In this document: positions 18,651-29,062 of the stretch, piece after piece
Numbering within the stretch: the first letter of the stretch is position 1
How the letters are laid out: every line of letters begins with the position of its first letter
The notes under the pieces: generated by a model
What the model saw: only the letters and a program-made list of their open reading frames with translations
What the model was told of the DNA's origin: nothing
Databases searched by the model: none
From: Taxillus chinensis
Lineage: Eukaryota; Streptophyta; Magnoliopsida; Santalales; Loranthaceae
Assembly (NCBI GenBank): GCA_023512835.1
Contig: CM042087.1
Span: 17,268,853 to 17,332,852 of the forward strand
Length of the DNA stretch: 64,000 nt
Direction: 5' to 3'
Translations under genes and position numbers: made by a program

Positions 18651-18741
18651 AATTCATTGGAGTCCATTCACTAGGTCAAAATCTAGAAAAACTCTACTTA
18701 GAAGGCAAAACTGTGACTAACTCGAGGTATGGGTCCTTACA

Positions 18742-18755
18742 TCCTCTCCCCCTTA
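18742..18755 (-). promoter_or_regulatory. Tekay-A polypurine tract
   Basis: The minus strand reads AAGGGGGAGAGGA right against the 3' LTR, marking the plus-strand primer site and the minus orientation. Confidence 0.88.
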
Positions 18756-19068
18756 AGATTTTTCATCCTCGAAAAGAAATGACATACGAGGAAAACAAAC
18801 TCAAGCTACCCATTTGCCACACGACGAGCCACAACACCCAAATGGGTCATACACCGCGCACAGCACATAACAACACATAACAAGGTACCACCATAATCCA
18901 TAACCACAATAATGCATATAACACATATCCACATGTCACAAATACACATCTCAACACATCACAAATAAGAACACATGTCTAAAAGACAATACAAATACAC
19001 CAAATCGTACACAACTAATACAAGAAAACACATCACTATCCCTTGGCCAACAGCCACCTCCCACGCTT
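18756..19068 (-). other. Tekay-A 3' non-coding spacer
   Basis: About 310 bases, A- and C-rich on the plus strand, between the end of pol and the polypurine tract. No gene or structured element was recognised. Confidence 0.55.
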
Positions 19069-19564
19069 AAGATTGTTCGTCCTCGAACAAGTCTGGGTAC
19101 TGCTCACGCATCGCGGACTCACGTTCCCATGTCTCCTCCTCAATGCCACGGTGCTGCCACAGCACGCGAACCAAAGGAATAGCACGACCACGCAAAAGCT
19201 TCGCTCACCGGTCTAGGATACGGATAGGGGCCTCAACAACGGACATGTCATCCTCAATGTCTAATGTCCCCCAATCAATGACATGAGTGGGGTCAGGGTG
19301 ATACTTCCGCAACTGGGACACGTGAAACATGTTGTGCACTCGACTCAGCCGCGGTGCTAACGCTAACCGGTAGGCCACAGGCCCCACACGATCCAGAATC
19401 TCAAAAGGACCAATAAACCGCGGAGATAGCTTGGAACCTCGCCCAAACCGTCGATGTCCACGACGTGGAGAGACACGAAGGAACACATGATCACCAACAG
19501 AAAACTCCAAAGGTCGCCGCCGCTGATCCGCATAAGATTTCTGCCGACTCTGAGCTGACAACAA
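19069..19564 (-). pseudogene. Tekay-A integrase C-terminus and chromodomain
   Basis: The 119-residue frame (19205-19564) has the GPY/F-type integrase end: LEFSVGDHVFLRVSPRRG, then LSPRFIGPFEILDRVGPVAY and FHVSQLRKYHPDPTHVI. After an in-frame TGA near 19202 it continues in phase as IPLVRVLW, GIEEETWERESAMREQYPDL, then F. This is a chromodomain of the chromovirus type. Tekay-C has TGG at the stop position, so TGG to TGA is likely. The chromodomain targets integration to marked chromatin. Both parts would normally be one protein. Confidence 0.83.
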
Positions 19565-19567
19565 ACG

Positions 19568-20307
19568 CTAACGAATCAACTTGACCTTCTCAGTAGCCTC
19601 TTGAACCAACTGTGGCCCCAAGAGAGCTGTCTCCCCCACCTCGGTCCAACACAAAGGTGATCGACACGGCCGTCCATACAACACCTCAAAAGGAGCCATC
19701 CCAATGGATGCCTGATAACTGTTATTGTAGGCAAACTCCACCAAAGGAAGGTGAGTTGCCCACGAACCCCCAAAATCTAGCACACAAGCCCTCAACATGT
19801 CCTCCATGGTCTGATTCGTCCGCTTAGTCGACCGTCGGTCTCAGGGTGAAAGGCTGTACTCAGGTGAAGCTTGGTCCCCATAGCCGCCGCAAACCTGTCC
19901 AGAAACGGGGAAGTGAACCGCGAATCCCGGTCGAGACAACCGATGATGGTACTCCATGCGGTCTCACAATCTCGTTCATGTATAGCCGACTCAAGGTCCC
20001 AATGGAGTCCCGCTCGCGAACAACAAGGAAATGGGCTGACTTTGTGAGTCGATCCACAATCACCCAAATCATATCCTTCCTCCCGGTGGTGGGTGGAAGA
20101 CCGATCCACAAAGTCCATCGCGATGTGGTCCCACTTCCACTCCGCTATGGGCAACGGCCGTAACATGCCCGCCGGCCGCTGATGTTCCGCCTTCACCCGC
20201 CGACACGTGAGGCACCGTGAAACAAAGGCAGCTACATCGCGTTTCATCCCAGGCCACCAAAAATGTCCTCGAAGCGCATGGTACATCTTCGTACCCCCTG
20301 GATGCAC
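19568..20307 (-). pseudogene. Tekay-A integrase zinc finger and catalytic core
   Basis: Three overlapping frames hold one shifted gene. The H2C2 part reads RGHFWWPGMKRDVAAFVSRC and LTCRRVKAEH. The core reads WDHIAMDFV (first Asp), then IWVIVDRLTKSAHFL and a broken second-Asp region (SSVVSTGIRGS, where SDRD-like is expected). HLPLVEFAYNNSYQASIGMAPFEVLYGRPCRSP closes the core. At least two frameshifts, near 19800 and 20100, disable it. Confidence 0.82.
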
Positions 20308-20542
20308 AAAGAACTCTAGATTGGTGAAACTCCCGCATCACCTCATCCCTGAGGGAAGAAGCTACTACCAACCGCCCCTGAAACGATAACTCATGCTCAG
20401 GACCCTCTGTCCGGTCCTCGGATAACTCCCCGGCCTCAATACGGGCATGGAGAACCTCACACTCGATGTCACCCACTGTTCCTCCCGGACGCGCTGGTAC
20501 AACTCAGGCACAACCACCAAAGGACTCGGGATTGTCCCACCA

Positions 20543-21349
20543 TCACGAACAACGGTGCCGCAGCCGCAACATCGCTAATCGCTCCATCGGCTTCCACTCT
20601 CTCACGGCCACCTCGGCTTTCCCTTTCCTCCTCAACGCGTCGGCTACAACATTACCCTTGCCCGGGGTATAGGCAAGAGTAAAGTCAAAGGTCTGCAAAT
20701 ACTCCACCCATCTCCTTTGCCTCAAATTCAAGTCCTTCGAGTAAAGATGTACCTGAAGGCTCTTGTGATCTCGAGAACACCACAAACTTTTCCCCCAAGA
20801 GGTAGTGCTTGCCAACTCTTCAGGGCGAAGATGACGACCGCTAACTCAAGGTCATGAGTAGGATAATCTGCTCATGAGGCTTCACTTGCCTCGACCCATA
20901 AGCTACCACACCGTGCTCCTGCATAAGCACACACCCCAAACCAACCCTGGACGCATCACAGTATACCTCATACGGAATATCCTCCCTAGGCAACCTCAAC
21001 ACAGGTGCAGTGGTCAAACGGGTTTTGAGAGTCTCAAACACCTGCTGGCACTTGTCTGTCCACTCAAATTTCACTCCTTTCCTAGTCAATGCCGTCATAG
21101 GAGCTGCCAAACGGGAGAACCCCTCTACAAAACGGCGATAATAGCCTGCCAAACCAAGAAAGCTACGAATCTCGAAAACATTGGTTGGCCTCTCCCATGA
21201 TGATACAACCTCAATCTTGGCTGGGTCCACCCTAACTCCCTCAGCTGATACCACATGGCCAAGAAAGTGAACCTCCTGCAGCCAAAACTCACACTTGCTA
21301 AACTTAGCAAACAGCTGCTGGTCCCTCAAGGTTTGCAACACTGTTGCCA
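20543..21349 (-). pseudogene. Tekay-A RT end, RNase H and linker
   Basis: The frame 20841-21350 holds the RT C-terminal part: [40 protein letters not shown]. The RNase H start follows ([18 protein letters not shown], with catalytic Asp). The frame at 20543-20815 continues RNase H: RRWVEYLQTFDFTLAYTPGK, NVVADALRRKGK. The RT palm lies beyond LTR-X1 at 22853-24057. The insertion cuts the gene after [16 protein letters not shown] codons ([10 protein letters not shown] in Tekay-B). A frameshift near 20830 adds to the damage. Confidence 0.85.
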
Positions 21350-21354
21350 AGTGC
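21350..21354. repeat. Target-site duplication of LTR-X1, left copy (AGTGC)
   Basis: AGTGC precedes TGATAACG and recurs after CTATCA at 22848-22852. Tekay-B shows the uninterrupted site (GCCAAGTGTTCTACATG) at about 37957. Confidence 0.9.
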
Positions 21355-22847
21355 TGATAACGTGCATTTTAAGTCGTTATTCTAGTGTTTATTTAGGATG
21401 TTTAAGAGCATGATTAGAGCCTTATTGCTTCATATATCATATATATTTGCTCTAACCCCTAGGAAGATGCTAGTTGCAAATACTTGCGCTTTTAAGCTGT
21501 TTTGGCAGGTTTTAGACTTCACTTTTGACATAGTAGATGGCCTCAAACAATTGGTGTGCAAGAACAAAAGTTGCTTAGAATGATGTCCTCTACCTACCAC
21601 AAAAATTTCAGAGCATTTGGAGCTGATTTGGAGCTGCACGTGAATTCACCCATTTCACGTGCAAGCCTATTTTTGCCTCTACATGATGACAAGGAAGCTT
21701 GGGGAGAAGTTTGAGCTGATTTGGAGGTGCACGTGAATTCACCATATCACGTGCAAATTGGCGTGCAGAGATATTTTTGGACCGATCCAATCGTTTTTCC
21801 ATGCTGATCATTTGTTCCTGAAGGCCCAAGTCCAAATTGTGGATGGAAGATAAAGTTTTTAATGTTTCGAGTGTTACTTATCAAAACTACGCCGTTTTGA
21901 TAAGTGGGCTAGGTTACACACCTCAAGGCCCATCCAAACTCTATAAATAAGAGCTCCACGCCCCTTGCTAGCCAGGCCTAACCCCCCTACACGTTTTTAG
22001 AGAGAGAGAGAGGCTCCACGACTTGGAGGTACTCCTTGACCTAGGAGAGCAGCCCGTCGCGGATTTTGGAGCCTGGATTTGAAGCTTTGCTTGTGCACGT
22101 GATCAAGAAGAAGATGTTGAGCTTTTCTGCTTTGTGTTTGCTTGTAATCATGCGTGAGTAGTTCTTATAATCTAGGGGAGCAATGTAGCCCCCTTGTTGC
22201 TTTGCTGTGTTTATGAATATTGGGTTTGGATGATTGAAGTTTTGCATGTTTTATGAATCTGTTCTTAAGTTCTATCTTTGGTTGTACACTTTGGTATTTT
22301 TAGCCCTAGTCTGGGGTGGATTGAGATTCATAACTTATTTGTAATTGGTGTGATCATTATCCTTTTGCAAGTATGATTTATTGGCTTTGCATGTTTGTAT
22401 GTTTAGATGACCATTCTGGCATACAACTCTTAAAAGGACCTCAATGACCATTTGTTGTCCTTGGCTTATGTTTAGCATGTTTTCAATCAGACAACCCTAA
22501 TACCATGAACCAGTAGAGATAACATAGGGAGGTGAAATTGTGACCCTAGATGCTTTTAATCCTTAAATCTTAATCCTAAAATCAGTTTACTTTCTTTGTT
22601 TATTCAGAAAACCAAATAAAAATTAGATCTTTAGTTTAAAAAAGAAAACTTTTTGCCAAGACATTTTATAGAACAAGAGTAATTGGGTGCTTTGATTTGA
22701 GAACTAGAGAACTAGGCTAATCCCTGTGGGTTCGACCCCTTGCTTGCTGCTTATTCTTTTAGTGCAAACTTAGGGAATTTATTATCTTGAAGAGAGATTT
22801 AACTACATTAGCTAGCTCTTTTACAGAGGCTAAAAATTTGTCTATCA
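21355..22847 (+). mobile_element. LTR-X1: solo LTR inserted in Tekay-A RT
   Basis: A 1493-bp stretch beginning TGATAACGTGC and ending TTGTCTATCA, flanked by the five-base duplication AGTGC, with no internal genes. This is the footprint of LTR-LTR recombination. It is plus-oriented, with a TATA box at 21942-21949 (CTATAAATAAG). The upstream half shares promoter modules with Tekay LTRs, but its ends and downstream half differ. A 3'-truncated relative, LTR-X2, lies at 46809-48035. The parent family is unknown to me. Confidence 0.85.
21942..21949 (+). promoter_or_regulatory. LTR-X1 TATA box
   Basis: TATAAATA lies about 40 bases downstream of the 22-bp near-palindrome (21880-21901), in the same order as in Tekay LTRs. 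It is the likely core promoter of the LTR. Confidence 0.6.
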
Positions 22848-22852
22848 AGTGC

Positions 22853-24057
22853 TCCACATGCTCCTTCTCGGTCTTGGAATACACCAAGATATCGTCAATA
22901 AACACCACCACGAATGAGTCTAAGTATGGGGCAAAGACTTGGTTCATCAAATGCATAAATACTGCCGGCGCATTAGTGAGCCCAAAAGGCATCACTATCC
23001 ACTCGTAGTGCCCATACCTGCACCGAAAGGCCGTCCTAGGGATGTCTCCCTCCCTAACCCTCAACTGATGATACCCCGACCGTAAATCTATTTTGGAAAA
23101 CCACTGGGCCCCACTCAATTGGTCAAACAGGTCATCTATCCGAGGCAACGGGTACTTGTTCTTCACATCCACCGAATTCGACTTCCTGTAGTCGATGCAG
23201 AGACGAAGTGTGCCATCAGCCTTCTTAGCAAAGAGCACCGGAGCACCCCAAGGTGAAGTACTCGGTCCGATATACCCCTGGACCACCAACTCCTTAATTT
23301 GCCTCTGAAGTTCCCTCAACTCAGCTGGCCCCATACGATACGCTACTTGGGAAATCGGACCCGTCCCCGGCACCAACTCAATGGTGAACTCCACACTCCT
23401 CTTAGGTGGCAAACTCCTCAACTCTTCAGGAAAGACATCCTGAAATTGGTCCACAACAGCGGGCCACACCCTCTTTTCCACCTTACCCACCTCAGCAAAG
23501 GTCAGGGCTGCCAACCTGTGGGTAATGGCACCCCACTGGTCCAACACCGGCCCGGCCCGACTCGCCTCACAGTCCCACTCCCCCTGTAGGGTGTAAGAGG
23601 TCCCTGCAGGTGTCACGAAGGATACACGCCGCCGGTAACAGTCTATCTTGGCTTGGAAAGCCATAAGCCAATCCATACCCAAGATCGGGTCAAAAGTACG
23701 CAAGGGCATCACATGCAAGTCAAAACTCAGCTCCACCTCGCCTATGGTTAACACACAGTCACGACACACTCGCCATACCTCAATCATACCCCCCACTGGA
23801 GACTCAACAACTAGGGGCTTCGCTGCCTCCACACAAGTTAACCCCAAGCTATCTATCACAAGCTCAGCAACAAACGAACACGATGCACCCGTATCGAAAA
23901 GAACAGAAGCTAATGTACGGGAGATCAAAAGGGTACCTCTAACCACCGATGGTCCTGCTCCACCCTCGCTGGTGGGGGGGTGGTAGCTCGGCCTCCTCCG
24001 GGTACGTCGCCTCCAGCGTAAACACCCTCCCTTGGCCCATGCCACTGGTCGGCTCAC
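22853..24057 (-). pseudogene. Tekay-A aspartic protease and reverse transcriptase, truncated by LTR-X1
   Basis: This 432-codon open frame starts in a basic spacer. It has the retropepsin site [20 protein letters not shown] and then a full RT fingers-palm region. The RT motifs are [55 protein letters not shown] and [20 protein letters not shown], with a catalytic box read as FIDD in [13 protein letters not shown]. It then meets LTR-X1 after HVEHL; the last 30 or so codons are LTR sequence. It is the longest intact gypsy coding piece here. Confidence 0.88.
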
Positions 24058-25362
24058 TCACTGGGCGCTTCCCGCCAAGGCTGCCTCCAGCTTTAGTCTG
24101 CTGCCGCTCCGGCCTCTCCTGGGGTCGGGTCTGATTCGATCCTGCCTGACTAGCCGGCCACTGACGAGCTGGTCTCTCTGCTGGTGCACAGAAACTAGCA
24201 TCACTCCTTGTGCTGGATGTCATGCCTCCAACTCCCCTGTTGCCACTCCGGCAAACCCGGCTCGATGGCCCTCTCGTCCACAACTATGGCATTTCTAGTC
24301 CCTCTTTGGACACTCCTTCCTCAAGTGGCCTTGCTCCCCACAGGATGACAGCCGGCCAGGGGAGGCCTCTCCGCTGGGCCGCCCGCCTGCGCCACCGCCA
24401 AAGCTAGACCTCCCTGGGTTCACCAATGTCTGTCCCCTGCTACGGAAGGAACTGCTATCTCTCTCCTCGGTCTTAGGCCTCTTGGACCCCGAATCGCGTT
24501 CGGACCCACCTTGCAACCGGCGACCCCGATGGACCTGCCTCCCATCCTCCGGCTCCCTCTCGGCTATACGTCTTGTCTCAACAACCTCGGCAGACGGGTC
24601 CTCAAACGTAGAATCGCCACCCTCTCGCCTAAGGGCTGGCCTAAGACCCGAGTGAACTTGTGGGCCTTTAGGTCCTCCTTTGCCACCGTCTCGGGGGCAA
24701 ACCTACTCGAGCTCCAGGAACTCCCGCTCATACTCGGGCACCGTCTTTGATCCTTGCTTCAGGCGCCAAATTCCTCTCTCTTCGCCATCTCAAAGATTCC
24801 GGGAAGAACTCATCATGGAAGAGTCAGTAGAAACTCCTCCCAAAGCATGAACCGCACCGCACGGCTTCCCGCGACACTCAACCACCACTCCGAGCATCCC
24901 CTTCCAGGTGCCGAATGGCCGGTCTCACCTTATCCTCCTCCCGGGGTAGGAGAAAGGAAAACACATGCTCGATCTGCCTCGGCCAGGTGCTCGGCTAACA
25001 CTGGGTCCTCCCCCCCCTTTAAATCGTGGAGGTTGTTCCTTTCGGAACCGTGTCACCACATCATCCTCTCGCACGAGTCGGTATACCACGTGGAGAACCC
25101 TCACGCTCCCGGGGTAGCTCCCCGCCGGTGGTGGCGGTGGGGGTGGCACCACCTGCCGTGCCGCCATCTCACGGCGCACCTCCTCCCGGACTTCTTGCCG
25201 GATACCCTCCCTCGCCTCTTGGACTTCCAACCGGATGCCTTCTCGCGCCTACGCCAGGAATAGTGCATGTCCTCCAACGGACTGTCCCGCACCCGGGCCC
25301 TCATGGGCAGATGACTCATCGCCACTTACCCCGGACGCACGCGTCACTCTCCTCGGTGGCAT
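24058..25362 (-). pseudogene. Tekay-A gag, frameshifted
   Basis: The start is set by an ATG at 25360-25362, whose reading (MPPRRVTRAS) is the usual Tekay gag beginning. A matching ATG is in Tekay-B near 39133. The rest is scattered over frames: gag fragments near 24925-25230, and a nucleocapsid with SSCGEQGHLRKECPKRD near 24300. That knuckle has lost the first Cys of its C-x2-C pair, apparently by an indel. Gag would form the virus-like particle. The many shifts show this gene is dead. Confidence 0.7.
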
Positions 25363-25779
25363 TCTTACTACATGAAGTAAGAAGCACAAACGTCGAAACG
25401 CGTTCGACTACTAACAAGGTTGACTACCTCTACCCCATTATCAAGTCAAGCAAGACATGGCATCACACACATTTTAACCATTGCATCAACCAATATTGCA
25501 CACACAAGATCCACATTGTAGTCATACCCAAGGCATTCCAAGAATATTCGAGTTGCACATTTCACACATAATCATGTTATTCACATCCTTCACACATGAC
25601 AACAAATGCAACTAGTGCCCTAATGCCAATGTATGCAAATCCTACCTCAGGTCCTGGACTACCCCAAATACACCTTAGAGGCTCCAAGAGGACCGTGTTG
25701 ATCAGGCACGTCCCTCCAGGTTCCTCCAAAGGACTCAGGTTAACCAGATCCGCCCACTACCCTAGGCCAACTAGACCAT

Positions 25780-25791
25780 GCTCTGATACCA
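25780..25791 (-). promoter_or_regulatory. Tekay-A primer-binding site
   Basis: The minus strand reads TGGTATCAGAGC, complementary to the 3' end of plant initiator Met-tRNA, three bases inside the 5' LTR. It primes minus-strand cDNA. Confidence 0.93.
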
Positions 25792-25794
25792 TAT

Positions 25795-27456
25795 TGTCAC
25801 GCCCCGGATTTCCAACCCGAGGAGACCGGAACGTGACCCTCCCTTTACCCAAGTTGGATAGAGGGGTTAGAATACAACATACACCTCACACTTTATATTC
25901 AGAGAACAATCTTATATTTATTGAGTCCAAACATAGCAAATACGTTCAAAACACACTTTTAATACATTGAACTCCACATTACAATATCTCCCCACTGGGG
26001 TTACAAAGTTACATAAAGAAAAGCAAGATAACTCGAAATAATAATGAGCAAGCCACAAGGAGGACTTCCACCTTGGTGTTCCCACCTAACGCCTGTAGGT
26101 TCCTGTAAAGAAAACAACATGGTAGGAGGGGTGAGCAACCACAGCTCAGTAGGGATCATGTCTCCCCAACCCATCCCATGCACCTAATATCTACATGCCT
26201 TGTGTACAAGTCTTGTGTCGTGATACAATTATTCCACCAGATATAATTACAAGGCTATAGTAGCAAATACAATCATACACGGGTTGGTACATAAACACTC
26301 CCGGGCTTCCACACCACCGGGTTCCAAGAACAGTCCCGGGCTTCCACACCACCGGGTTCCAAGAACAATCCGGGGCTTCCACGCCCACCGGGTTCCAAGA
26401 ACGGTCCCGGGCTTCCACGACCACCGGGTTCCAAGAACACAAGACACATAGCCACACTTAGTCACACAGACATAACATCAAACACTTAGCATGCAAAGCC
26501 TCACAGGTATAAAACCAAACAATTGGTGTACATAAATTCACAGGCTCATAAACCCGGCCCGCACGGCATTTTCTCAAACATGTAGGCGGCATGTCACACA
26601 GGCATTTTATCGAACGGTTTTCATGCATCACACGAACACCAGAAACACACCAAAATCGCCATCGAAGGCCAACATCCATATAGGAGATCACACCTATATG
26701 GATTACATATATATATATAAACGAGTTTAACTCCATAATCTGCCCTAGAACCCTAGGACGGAGGAGGATTTAGGAAGGACAGAACCCCTACCTTGTGTGT
26801 TCTCCTGCTCCCGCTTCCACGCAAGATGCCGACCACCCACGCAAGACACTCCGGCAGCCACCAAACGCTCTCCTTCCCTCTCTCTCTCTCTGCGACGGCT
26901 GGTGGAGCAACAAACCCTAACCCTAAAACAGAGGGGCTTCTCCTCCTTATATAGACAATACAACATCAAAACGACATAGTTTTGATTAAGTGAATCCCAG
27001 CATCAAAACGACGTAGTTTTGATCACACAAGTTAGCACCTTGTCGCACCCATATAGGCCAAAATACTCAGAATTTCAGCATGGTCCTTTGGAGAAAGATC
27101 ATTAGAATGTCAAAACCAAGGGAACCATGCAAAAATATGGCTGCACGCCAATTTGAACGTGAATTCCCCAATTCACGTGCAACTCCAAATGCACTCCAAA
27201 TGCGCTCAAACTTCACCCCTAGCCTCCTTGTATCATGTAGAAGACAACCACACTTGCACGTGAAATGGACCCATATCACGTGCACCTCACATACACGTCC
27301 GTTTGGCCTGAAACTTCTGTGGTAGATAGAGGACATCATTCTAAGCATCTTTCCTTTTGCACGTGAATTCATTAGAGTCCATTCACTAGGTCAAAATCTA
27401 GAAAAACTCTACTCAGAAGGCAAAACTATGACTAACTCGAGGTATGGGTCCTTACA
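25795..27456 (-). repeat. Tekay-A 5' LTR
   Basis: A 1662-bp partner of 17079-18741, beside the primer-binding site and followed by the CCGGA duplication. It carries the same TATA/telo-box pair (26912-26955), near-palindromes and CACGTG cluster. It would drive the genomic transcript. Confidence 0.93.
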
Positions 27457-29001
27457 CCGGATTTTAGCCACTTACGATTTATTTCCTTTTCCTGTTCCAG
27501 TTCATTTTCGAGTCTTTTTACTATAACTTTTAGGCCTGAGAGATTGGTATTTAACAAATGATTTTCAGCTCTTAGATCGTGATACCAAGCTTCTTTTCCT
27601 CCGAAGTCGGTGATGACCTTTTCGAGTCTATTAATAGTAAATTCAAGACGTTTATTCTGACTTTCCATATCTTTGTACATTTGAGTAATTATTAGTCTCT
27701 CATTCTTTTCATGATCACATGCAGTAGTAAGAGATTCTAATTTACTCAGGAGCTCAGAGATAGAAGGTACCTCAGTATTTGCCATGAGGCAGACGTTCGG
27801 CTTAGTGGTTGGCTCATCATCCGAGGATTCCTCCTCTTCTTCCGAGCCACTCATGTATTTTGTCACAAGCGCCTTCCTCTTGTTCTTGCTGTTGTCTGAG
27901 GTGGAGTGGCGAGGAGTTACCTTGTCACTTTTCTCGGCCACTTTTGATTTGGACCTGCATTCCTTGGCCTAGTGACCGGTTTTCCCACAGTTGAAGCATT
28001 CCTGGGAACTGGACTCCGGTCGCTCCTTCCTTTGGAAGGATGATGATGAGCGTCTCCTGAACCCTTTTCTGCTTTTCCGTAGGAATCGCTTAAAGGATTT
28101 GACAAGAAGTGCTATCTCCTCCTCCTCGTCAGAATCAGAATTCTCGGACACGTCCCTATCATCATTCCTCAGTATGTTTAGACATTCTGTAGCTTTGAGA
28201 GCTACCCCCTTTTCTTTCCGAGCTATTTTCTCATCCCGGTCAGAGTACTTAAACCTGACTTCGTGAGTCCGCAGCTCTCCATATAGTTCTTCAAGGGGAA
28301 CATACTTCCAGTTCTTGTCTGATTGCATCTGGAGTTGTTTGGAGTAGTAGCGATCCAGCAAGGAGCAAAAGAACTTGTCATTGATTTGGGATTGAGAATA
28401 GTGCTCATTGACAGTCTTGAGCTCAAGAATGAGCTTGCCGAATCTCTGATAGGTGCTTTTGATTCGCCCGGTTTATGATTGAAACTCTCAAAGTTCGTCC
28501 AGAGTACATATCACGTTCGCATCCGGGACCGACTCCCCTCATAGAGGATTGTCGGTTGTCTTAAACGACTTTTGCCGTCGTGCAACCCTGGACGTCCGTG
28601 AAGGCCTCGGAATCCAAAGACGATGTAACATAAGCCAGAGCCTTTTCACTAGCACACTGCCAGGCTCTTTCATCGTTGGTAAGTTCAGCATCTATCTTTG
28701 GCCTCCTAACTCCATGTTCTCTGATAGTCATCGGAATTGGAATCTCTTGATGAAGACATGGCCACATAAGATGATCATGGCATACCATAAACATCTTCAT
28801 GCGAGCTTTCCACTGGGAGAAAAGCTCAGGTGTGAATTTGGGCGGTTTCGTCGAGTAAAGCCGAACTCCGTGGTTGAGAAGCGGCGGCGCAGCAGGTTGA
28901 GGTGGGTCGACATTTTCACTGCTGCTTCGATTCGGGATGGGCTCCTGTGCACCTCCGGAGTTAAGGCGAGTGTTGAATAACATACTGCTTTCTTCGGCCA
29001 T
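27457..29001 (-). pseudogene. Sire-A gag, N-terminal part
   Basis: The start is the ATG at 28999-29001 (MAEESSMLFNTRLNSGGAQE), matching the Sire-B gag start at 44678-44680. It has a copia gag domain (FTPELFSQWKARMKMFMVCH, then LDRYYSKQLQMQSDKNWKYV) and an acidic patch (DSDEEEE). A zinc knuckle, CFNCGKTGH-stop-AKEC, follows. The TAG stop stands where Sire-B has Trp (NHWAKD). A long coiled-coil segment (LESLTTACDHEKNERL and on) leads into the Tekay-A insertion at KSG. A frameshift near 28400-28560 adds damage. Confidence 0.85.
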
Positions 29002-29048
29002 TTCTGAGATTGAAAGAGTGGGATCTCTACTTAGGGCAAATAGAACTT

Positions 29049-29060
29049 GCTCTGATACCA
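29049..29060 (-). promoter_or_regulatory. Sire-A primer-binding site
   Basis: TGGTATCAGAGC on the minus strand, two bases inside the 5' LTR, perfectly complementary to the initiator Met-tRNA 3' end. Confidence 0.93.
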
Positions 29061-29062
29061 CT

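Larger units (their letters stand above)
17079..18741 (-). repeat. Tekay-A 3' LTR
   Basis: A 1663-bp LTR, TGTCACGCCC to GGTCCTTACA on the plus strand, nearly identical to 25795-27456. Differences include T/A in ACACTTTTATT, a one-base indel in GCAACGATAAC, and changes in a 36-bp repeat region. It lies next to the polypurine tract, so it is the 3' LTR. Confidence 0.93.
17079..27456 (-). mobile_element. Tekay-A: chromovirus Ty3/gypsy element inserted in Sire-A gag
   Basis: A complete minus-strand element with LTRs at 17079-18741 and 25795-27456, primer-binding site at 25780-25791 and polypurine tract at 18742-18755. Order from right to left: gag, protease, RT, RNase H, integrase, chromodomain. 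A C-terminal chromodomain defines chromoviruses, and the LTR and protein style suggest the Tekay/Del clade. The five-base duplication CCGGA is perfect. LTR divergence is a few per cent by eye. Its RT is split by the solo LTR-X1, and many frames are shifted. Confidence 0.92.

Noticed and set aside
21355..22847. LTR-X1 as a DNA transposon
   Set aside because: No terminal inverted repeats beyond TG/CA; five-base duplication and a TATA box fit an LTR.
25777..25791. tRNA gene at GCTCTGATACCA
   Set aside because: Only the 12 bases of the primer-binding site match; no cloverleaf around it. The same holds at 29049 and 39548.
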